Source: Heligmosomoides polygyrus polygyrus (taxonomy: Eukaryota > Nematoda > Chromadorea > Rhabditida > Heligmosomidae). Taken from it: 64,000 bases of DNA. The stretch is from positions 93,010,728-93,074,727 of the forward strand of contig OX377204.1 in the NCBI GenBank assembly GCA_947396885.1. Direction: 5' to 3'. This document shows, piece after piece, positions 23,301 to 32,300 of the stretch (positions are counted from its first letter, which is position 1; every line of letters begins with the position of its first letter). The notes beneath the pieces are model-generated. The model was not told where the DNA came from. It saw only the letters and a list, made by a program, of their open reading frames with translations, and did no database searches. The translations under genes and the position numbers were made by a program.

Positions 23301-26300
23301 AGTTCTGAATTGCCGCGTTGTGTTAGACAAAGTTTCTTCTTGGAGACAATCAGCAATTCACTGCTAGCACGTTTAGTAAAAAAATGTTGCTTCTGCATTA
23401 CATTTTGCTTTTTTTTTTGGAAGCGCGACGACAATCCACCCAGGAGCCACGCTAAACACCGCGTGCGGCGCGAAAAAGTATGCCACGCGTGCCAGCACAG
23501 AAAGCCATCGCGCATTCCGGTCTCCACTGTTGCGGCGGCCGACAGCGAAGTTTCCTTTGATTACTCGGCCACGAGCGGTGGAATCGTCATGAACTGAACA
23601 GCTCGATAGCATCGCGGCGATGGAACTATGCCCCCGTCCTTAGGCTTCGTGCATACTCCCCGTCGCCGCGATGGAATCGCGGGGATGAGTTTTGCAGAGC
23701 GACGCGAAAGGATTTGAATTTCTCGGTGGTAGTGGCATCGCTCATCGCTCTGCAAGGGAACGCGATGGCGATCCGTCCAGGACCAACGCTAAACAGCGCG
23801 GGCAGCGCAAAAAAGTATTCCATGTCCGCGATAAGCGCGGGAAGCCATACCGGCCGTCAAAGTTGCGGCAGCCTCGGCGAAGTTTCCTTTGACTATTCGG
23901 CAGCGCGGCGGAATGGCCATGAACTGAGCCCCGCGATGGCATCGCGGCGATTGAATACGCCCCTGGCCTTAAGCCCTCCGCACACTTTTGCGGCAGCCGC
24001 GTACGCGGCAGAGGCCAGAACAGCCGCGTACGCCGCTTCCACTGCCGCGTGCTAGAGTTCACGCGGCACTCCTCCCGCTCGCTCAATCACCAACGCGGCA
24101 ATGCGGCAACAATGCCTTGAAGGATTACTGCCGCTGCCACCCCGTCTGCCGCATCTGCCGCGTAGGCGGCACATCAGCGGCAGGCCGCGCGAGGCAAGTT
24201 TTGCCTCGCGCGGCGACTCTGCGTCTCTGCTCCATGCCTAAAGATAGGGCTGCCGCGTTGCCGCAAAAGTGTGCGGAGGGCTTGAACGGGCCCTTGAACG
24301 AAAACCAAACAGACAGTATGTCCTTCTCTCTGTGCTCATCAGTAAAAGAGTGGAAGGAAGAAGGAGTTGTTGCTGTGAACTAACCTGGGCTCCTTCTGTT
24401 GACGTTGGACTTGGCGAACAACAAATAAACGTAAAGAAGCAAGTTTTGGATGCTATATAATACTATAGATGCTATAAAGATACCACCAGAAATAAATAAA
24501 TCTTCAATGAAAGGCATTAAGAAGATATGAGAAGGGTAGCAGAAAAGTAGAATAGATGCAACGATTTGCAGCAGAGAGCGCAACGTGGTTCAACGAAAAG
24601 ATTCACCAAGGGAAGAGAGTGGATTAATAGAAAAGGAGAAGGGGTTAGTTATGGTGAAGGAGAAAAAAGTGATGAAGAGGTAGAGCTCCACGCCGAACCA
24701 CCAAATGCCCTGCAGTCCACCACCACGTGCACAATAAGTTAGGGAGTATGATTTCATAGTTTAAGTGCTAGTGCTAGACTTAAAAAGTGATAAAATTAAT
24801 GAACCGATGGAACAACACCAATCAAGGCATTTACATATCGAGTTCTTTATATGAATTTTAGTGTGACCTAGATCGTATTTATATTGGATTAATTTGTTTT
24901 TGCGAATGCATTTAAATAATTGAAAACGTTACCGTCATAACCTGACTCGGATAGTTGCCTTTTATTATGCAAGAGTTTGGTTATAAAATCCTCTTTAAAG
25001 CTCCATGTTCGACTTTCCATAAATCTCGGCATAGTGAACATGTGGTTCTGAGTTCGAGTGCGTCAGCTAGCCAAGATAACACAGGTTTATTCGGCTAACG
25101 TTTTAGCCTCCTCGCCTTCGTCGGAGCCTAGAAGTGCAGAGAAGGACCCGTTAGAGTCGCCCGCAAACCAAATCTGATCTGTGGCGATCTGTGGGCGACT
25201 CCAGCGGGTCCTTATCTGCACTTCTTGGCTCCGGCGAAGGCGATAAGGTCGAAATGTTAGCCGAATAAACCTGCGTTACCTTGACTAGCTGACGTACTCG
25301 AATTCAGAACCTCTTTAAAGCTTCAACTGCGTGCAATTCTTAGAGTTTCTGCATAGATCGTGGCTTTTTTGATATTATATGGCACAATGGTATCGAAATT
25401 TGGAAATCTTTTGATACTAATGTTAAAGATATCTGTTTTATTATAAAGCTTAGTGGTTAATTGATTGCCCGAGATCTTTATTTCCATATCTGAATAGTTG
25501 CACAAGTAGTCGTTGTCATCAGTAATAAGTAGCTTTAAGACATCATTATAGACGTTGATAAGTTTGTTATAAATATCATTAGTGCTATTGTTATGGACAA
25601 CTAAAATGTCCTCATTATAACGAAATTGAATAAACAGGTAGAGGTTAGAGTAGGTAATAGTTTAAAATTCTCGAGAGAAAGATTTAATTTATCAAACCAC
25701 CTGCATATCATGTATGATTGGAAACATCAAGTATGAGAGGTTTTTAAGGCTATTTCTCATTATTTTCCATTGTTGGCGAATGTTTTTCACTTTGCATTCC
25801 AGAGCAAGATGCTTTGCAGGTGAGACATGTCTCAGTAAATTCGATCCAGCTGTTCACGCACAGCTAAGAAGTGTGCTCGAATCCAGTGACGCGTCGTCTA
25901 GGGAGCTTTTATTGCACCGGTTTCTACGTGAGTTTCTGAGAAATTCTAGAAGCACTTTGTCCAGTTTCTCTGCTAGTTGGTTTCGGGTTCTGGTTCAAGC
26001 TACGTCTTGAACACGGCGACAGCGGTGGAGAAAACTGAACTGTTGATTCACGCGTTTCAGCTCACCATAAAGCAGTGATCTTCTTCTCGGTGTTCACGTT
26101 CGTATTCGGCTCCATTGGCGTCATCACCGGTGCGTGTTCACCGTGTTTCCCGCCTAATTCGCTGCTCTACGTGGTCTCCATATTCATGACAGGTGACTCT
26201 TGCGATCATTCCGAAGAAATATGACTAAGCAAAATGGCGATCAGGATAGCGTAGGAGGGTTCAAGCACCGTTGGCACGTGTGTATCAGGCCCATGTTCGA

Positions 26301-29300
26301 CTCCGCAACTGGCCTTATCGCTGTTAAGCGCATAGGGCGACGAATTTTTTTCACCGCTGTCTGTCCTGGGCTACTTCTTCACACTCCTGCCTAGAACTAT
26401 TGATAACTTTCAAGTCATTCATCAACGTGCGACGTCACGTGTTTCTTGGGCGGCCTCTGGTTCGCTGTCTGCCGGGATCCACTGCAATGCTGTGCACAGG
26501 CATACGCAGAATGCACCCGACCACGCGAAGTCGGCGTTGCGTAACGGTTTCGTAAAGGTTAGCTAAGCGGCAACGTCGCTATACTTATTTGTCGATCAAG
26601 CGGTCCGTGTAACGTATCCTCATTATTTGCCGCAGACATTTGCAATAAAATTCATTGACCCATCTGATGATACTAGCTGACATCATCCATGTTTCGCTAG
26701 CGTGCTTCGCGGTGGGGACGGCTATCGAAGAACACAAATGCAGCTTGACGTTATTTGAAATGGAAGACGACGTCCGCAGTGGCTTATCTCAATAATATAA
26801 TAGCTACATAATATTAATATTAATACACACCTCTAAATCAGCTTCTGAATATTTGGCAAAGGTTGATTTGAAACTAATAAAAAAATAAGATAGTGACCGC
26901 ACCATCAGATTACCGTTTGTTTTGCTCCCTTCAAAACCATTTTATGATAAAATTTTTGATTTTGATCAAGCTGCTAAAAATGAGTTGCACCAGTTGTTCG
27001 CTTATAAAAACCAAGACTTTTTTCAACGTGGAATTTTTCAACATACCGAAAGAGGCAGAAGGTCATTCAACAACATGTTCAATACATTAACCCATTGACG
27101 ACCGCGCGGCCCAATTTTAGCCCGCGGTTAAAAAAATGTTCGCTGCGGCCCACTCCCTCGATTTTTCATAGTTTACTAGTATTCATTATATTTGCTGGAT
27201 TCTACCAATGCTACCTGCACAGTGGTCCGAGAATCATTTACTTCTAACGAAAGCTTTAATAAAAAAAATCAGCACAACACACTATTCAAACCTCAAATAA
27301 ATAGATACTACTCACGAGCAGCTACGTATATCTTACAAAAATGGTCATGGTTAAGACATCTAGTCAAATTTCTTGCGAAAAACTTGAACCCAATTTAGAA
27401 AGAATATTTCAAACACTTGCTGCATCGTGTGGTCACCTTATTTGCACGATTCGTGACGAACGTGCGCCCTTTTCTGTGCTGACCTTTTTATAGCAGCAAA
27501 TGCATCTCCTACGTTTTGCTTCGAACCTGTTCCGGCCTTTTCCAATATGTGGCTCACCCATTGGAGAGGTAGCTTCATTTGGAATACCGTGAAGTAGTGA
27601 ATGCACGAGATTCGAGCCTCAAGGCGGTCCCAGCGCGCGGTCCCACGCGCCAGACACGCAATTTGCCGCGCGGTCGTCAATGGGTTAAGATTAATGTTTG
27701 TTGTTAGTATAAACAAATTCACTTTGAAATTATGAAAAAAACGACATCTATTATCGAGCAACCTAATACATTAGCTTCAAAAAAAAAGCTAAAAAAAAAA
27801 CAAAGAAAAAACTAAAAACTGAAGCCTAGTATCAAACACTAAAGTCTTCCAAGCAAACACATTTTGCTCCAGAATGATTGCTAGTATTTTCAGCCGCTTG
27901 TTCAATGCTATCCGATATCATTTTCGTCTTCGGCGCCACAAAAGACAATAAAGCCAGGGACGAGTTGGAGCCGCCAGACGAAACGCAGCCGGAGGTGCGT
28001 TGCTTTCACCAAACTACGTAGTGCAATAGGTACGTGGTAGCGCAGCCGAAGGAGGTGCCGGTTGTCGAGTGCATCCGATTCTAGGTTCTTGGCTGGGATC
28101 AAGAGTTGGCGGAATTTCTGCATTCTGTTTTCTGACTTCCCGACTACTTTAGGCAAATTTTTTACATTCTTTATTTCCTGGAAAAGTGGCTGAATTCGAT
28201 CAGAAGACAGGGAACAACATGGCATAGAAATTTCTACATGGATGCCATAACCTAATTTATTTTAATGTGCATCCTACAGTCCACCACATCCACACTTTGA
28301 ACATCCTTCAAGAAAAACCTTACGACTTCAACAATAAATGTCGTGCGTTGTTCAAAGATTTAAAAAAAACCTTCTATACTGTCGAACTACCAGTGGTATG
28401 AGAGGCTTTGTAAAGTTTTAAAATCGAGGATAATCAGGTCAAAGCTATTCAACTTTCAACTGCTTTATACTTCTTTAAACAGAAGTGCTGTTATGAAGGT
28501 AGGATCAAGTTATGTTGAGCTGAACATTCAAGAAGGTGTTCGAAAATGAGATTCTCTTTCACTACTACTTTTTGTGTTAGCACTTCAAAATGTGCTGAAT
28601 GCGGTCATCTGGCTAAATGGATGTTTCCGAATGAATGACGAGATACCTCCACGCATCGCATATGCTATCGTATCGTATTGCCTGCTGATGCCTGCAACGA
28701 ACTACAAAGCATGGCAGAAGATCTTACAGAGCTGTCAGGTCGAGTCGAATTTGAAATGAATTACTCGAGAACCAAGTGTATGAAACTCGGTAGACCAATA
28801 ACCGACACGGAAGGGGTGTAACAGAAATCTACGGATAAGTTATAGAATGCGTCATCGAATTTATTTACCTAGTACACCTTTTGTCAAACTAGCGCAATCC
28901 ACTAAAACAGGTTCAGAAAAGGATTAAAGCAAAAAGAGGAGTCTATTTTAACTACGGACTGCTTGTTCTAAGGCCGTTTTAAACCCGTCAAGTTCAGCTG
29001 AAAAGAAGCACTTTAATACTCCATGTTCGACTTTCCATAAATCTCGGCATAGTGAATATGTGTACTGAGTTCGAGTGCGTCAGCTAGCCAAGATAGCACA
29101 GGTTTATTCGGCTGACGTTTCGGCCGTATCGCCTTCGTCGGAGCCTGGAAAGCCAGAAACGTGTAAAATTATCCCACCAAGCACCATTTCAAATTGAGAA
29201 AACAAATTCAAGCACCGTGTGGACCAGAAAAGGAACCATGCAACCGAGGCTAGAAGGCTCACATAGAAGTGCAGAGAAGGACCCGTTGGAGTCGCCCACA

Positions 29301-32300
29301 GACCAAATGACTGGTAGGTGACCCAGAAGCCGTGCCGTGGCCTCTGACCTGAGGACTCCGGAGGTCAGAATCCACAGAGGTCAAGGAATGGGGCGAGTTC
29401 GTTGGCTATGGCCAGACATTCATCCTTTCTGTTCAACTTGGGATTTTTGCTGTGTATCCAAAACGCCTCCAATGTTTTGCGTGCAGCTGTTTGTTTCTCT
29501 TGCGCCAGAATTCGCACTGTCACCTCAAACTCTGCATTATCGTGCGTTTGCAACCGATGAGATCCTAGAGGAGTTGAAGGGTTTGACTTTTCTAAACCAT
29601 TGATGTGCTCCTTCATCCGCACGCATAGCGGACGACCCATTTCCCCCACATGCTCCTCTCCGCACCGCCTGCACGAAATTACATAGATGGCCCCCGAGAT
29701 CAAGCAGTCGCCCACTCGCCCATATGGGCAGATGACGCACCCAGGGGTGGGACAATATCGATCGTAAAGCCGATTTCGGATGAACCGCCGCTTAAGGTTT
29801 GGGAGCGGTATTTCTACTAACCTAACCGTACCACTAAGATCGTAACGACGTAAAGAGGCCCGGATAGACGCGCTTAGTGCGTCGTCTATGAATGGAAAAC
29901 AGAACGGGATTTTGTCGTCGTTTTCCACAGTGTTAGTTCTGCGTTCGGAGGAAAGTATGCGCACAGTTTGGCTGGTTGTGGGGTAGCCATTAGAATGCGC
30001 AATACATCTAGCCTTCTCCAAGGACTCTGCCTTTTCCTCGCTCCCAGATGAAACTTTTTCCGCCCATTTGAACATGTTTCTTGTGACGCCAAGCTTTGTT
30101 TTTAGGGGATGTGCAGACCGGAAGTGGATGATTATNNNNNNNNNNNNNNNNNNNNNNNNNNNNNNNNNNNNNNNNNNNNNNNNNNNNNNNNNNNNNNNNN
30201 NNNNNNNNNNNNNNNNNNNNNNNNNNNNNNNNNNNNNNNNNNNNNNNNNNNNNNNNNNNNNNNNNNNNNNNNNNNNNNNNNNNNNNNNNNNNNNNNNNNN
30301 NNNNNNNNNNNNNNNNNNNNNNNNNNNNNNNNNNNCGGAGGAAAGTATGCGCACAGTTTGGCTGGTTGTGGGGTAGCCATTAGAATGCGCAATACATCTA
30401 GCCTTCTCCAAGGACTCTGCCTTTTCCTCGCTCCCAGATGAAACTTTTTCCGCCCATTTGAACATGTTTCTTGTGACGCCAAGCTTTGTTTTTAGGGGAT
30501 GTGCAGACCGGAAGTGGATGATTATGTTTTTACTGCTGGGTTTACGGAACCACTTCGTTCTGTAGAAACCCCTCCTTAGTTGGACCTGAACATTCAGGAA
30601 AGGTAGCCGCTCTAGGACAGGTTGTTCTATCCTGCTCATGAAAGCAATGGCCACCGTTGGCGCTAGCCTTTGGCCCATAGCGAGTCCCCTAATTTGTTTA
30701 TAATAGTTACCCGCCTACCTAAAAATGGAGCAACCTAGGCATTGCTTTAAAAGGTCCATGATGTTTTGTACTGAGAGACCGTAAGTGTTAATATCCGTGC
30801 GGTGCTCAGTAAGGAGCTCACATATCGCTTGCACTGCATTATCATTTGAGACGTTGGTATACAGAGAGGTTACGTCAAACGACTCCATGACGTGATTGCG
30901 TCTGAATCTAGATTCCCGTAACTTGTCAAGAAACATATTTGTGTTAGTAAGATGGGCGGGTATAAATTGAAGCAATTGTGAGAGAATGAGGTTAAGGAAC
31001 CAAGAAATAAGCTTAAGCGGCGGTTCATCCGAAATCGGCTTTACGATCGATATTGTCCCACCCCTGGGTGCGTCATCTGCCCATATGGGCGAGTGGGCGA
31101 CCGCTTGATCTCGGGGGCCATCTATGTAATTTCGTGCAGGCGGTGCGGAGAGGAGTATGTGGGGGAAACGGGTCGTCCGCTATGCGTGCGGATGAAGGAG
31201 CACATCAATGGTTTAGAAAAGTCAAACCCTTCAACTCCTCTAGGATCTCATCGGTTGCAAACGCACGATAATGCAGAGTTTGAGGTGACAGTGCGAATTC
31301 TGGCGCAAGAGAAACAAACAGCTGCACGCAAAACATTGGAGGCATTTTGGATACACAGCAAAAATCCCAAATTGAACAGAAAGGATGAATGTCTGGCCAT
31401 AGCCAACGAACTCGCCCCATTCCTTGACTTCTGTGGATTCTGACCTCCGGAGTCCTCAGGTCAGGGGCCGCGGCACGGCTTCTGGGTCACCTACCAGTCA
31501 TTTGGTCTGTGGGCGACTCCAACGGGTCCTTCTCTGCACTTCTAGGTGAGCCTTCTAGCCTCGGTTGCATGGTTCCTTTTCTGGTCCACACGGTCCTTGA
31601 ATTTGTTTTCTCAATTTGAAATGGTGCTTGGTGGGATAATTTTACACGTTTCTGGCTTTCCAGGCTCCGACGAAGGCGATACGGCCGAAACGTCAGCCGA
31701 ATAAACCTGTGCTATCTTGGCTAGCTGACGCACTCGAACTCAGAAGAACTTTAGTTCTTGCGTGCTCTCTGCCGTTCTGCACGATTGCGAAGCTTGGACA
31801 TGATCACAAGAATTTACTATAAGACTAATTCCGTTCAAGGAAGACTTGAAAGAGCAATTCTCGGTGTTCGTTTGAGCGATAAAACACGGTCGAGAGTTGC
31901 TCGACACAGACTAGAACTCAAGGATTTGGTCCACCACGTGCTCATAAAGAAGTGGCTGTTCGCAAACAAGCTCTGCAGAAGCGAACGTTCATGGGCACGC
32001 ATTGAAGCCAATTGGATACTTGAGGAAAAACAACGTAAAGGAAAGCCAAGAACAAGATGGTTGGACAACATCGCAATACGATAGGAACAGGAACAAGATA
32101 TGTCATGAGAAATTGGACCGCTCTGATTGAAGGGAATCCGAACAAGAACACTGAACTCTTCGTGAAGGAAGCTCGTTGACACTTAGGCCTATATTATACT
32201 TCGGCGACGCTGTTGTTGCCGACGCGTCGCCGAAGTATAAAATGGGCCTTAATTGTGTCGTGTTGCGATAAAAGATATGTAATAAATCAATAAACAAAAA

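Larger units (their letters stand above)
25003..25309 (-). mobile_element. Short palindromic Penelope-derived element, intron lost
   Basis: A 307-bp element with a perfect 13-bp target duplication (CCTCTTTAAAGCT at 24990-25002 and 25310-25322). It consists of two inverted arms of about 130 bp, each like the end of the Penelope-like element at 29015, plus an unpaired left tail (CATGTTCGACTTTCCATAAA). Both arms lack, exactly, the GT-AG intron present in the longer copies (spliced junction CTTCTAG/GCTCC on the left arm). No ORF. Confidence 0.82.
29015..31741 (-). mobile_element. Penelope-like element PLE1, palindromic (sense copy plus inverted partial copy)
   Basis: Two copies head to head: a long one on the minus strand (29015 to about 31010) and a shorter one on the plus strand (about 31011-31741) with the same GIY-YIG end and 3' region. 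The flanks AGAAGCACTTTA (29003-29014) and AGAAGAACTTTA (31742-31753) are a probable 12-bp target duplication with one mismatch. The left end carries a 40-bp tail absent from the right. It contains an assembly gap. PLEs are retroelements with an RT and a GIY-YIG nuclease. Confidence 0.85.

Noticed and set aside
24990..25322. CRISPR or bacterial repeat-type structure
   Set aside because: Spliced genes, SINEs, mariners and PLEs show eukaryotic DNA; repeats are inverted arms, not spaced direct repeats. No CRISPR array anywhere in the window.
30068..30482. Frames running through the N gap
   Set aside because: They consist mostly of unknown bases and a duplicated flank; only the minus-strand PLE frame has meaning.
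31011..31443. Independent host GIY-YIG endonuclease gene
   Set aside because: It is the inverted partial copy of PLE1 with the same 3' region and lacks its own start or exons.
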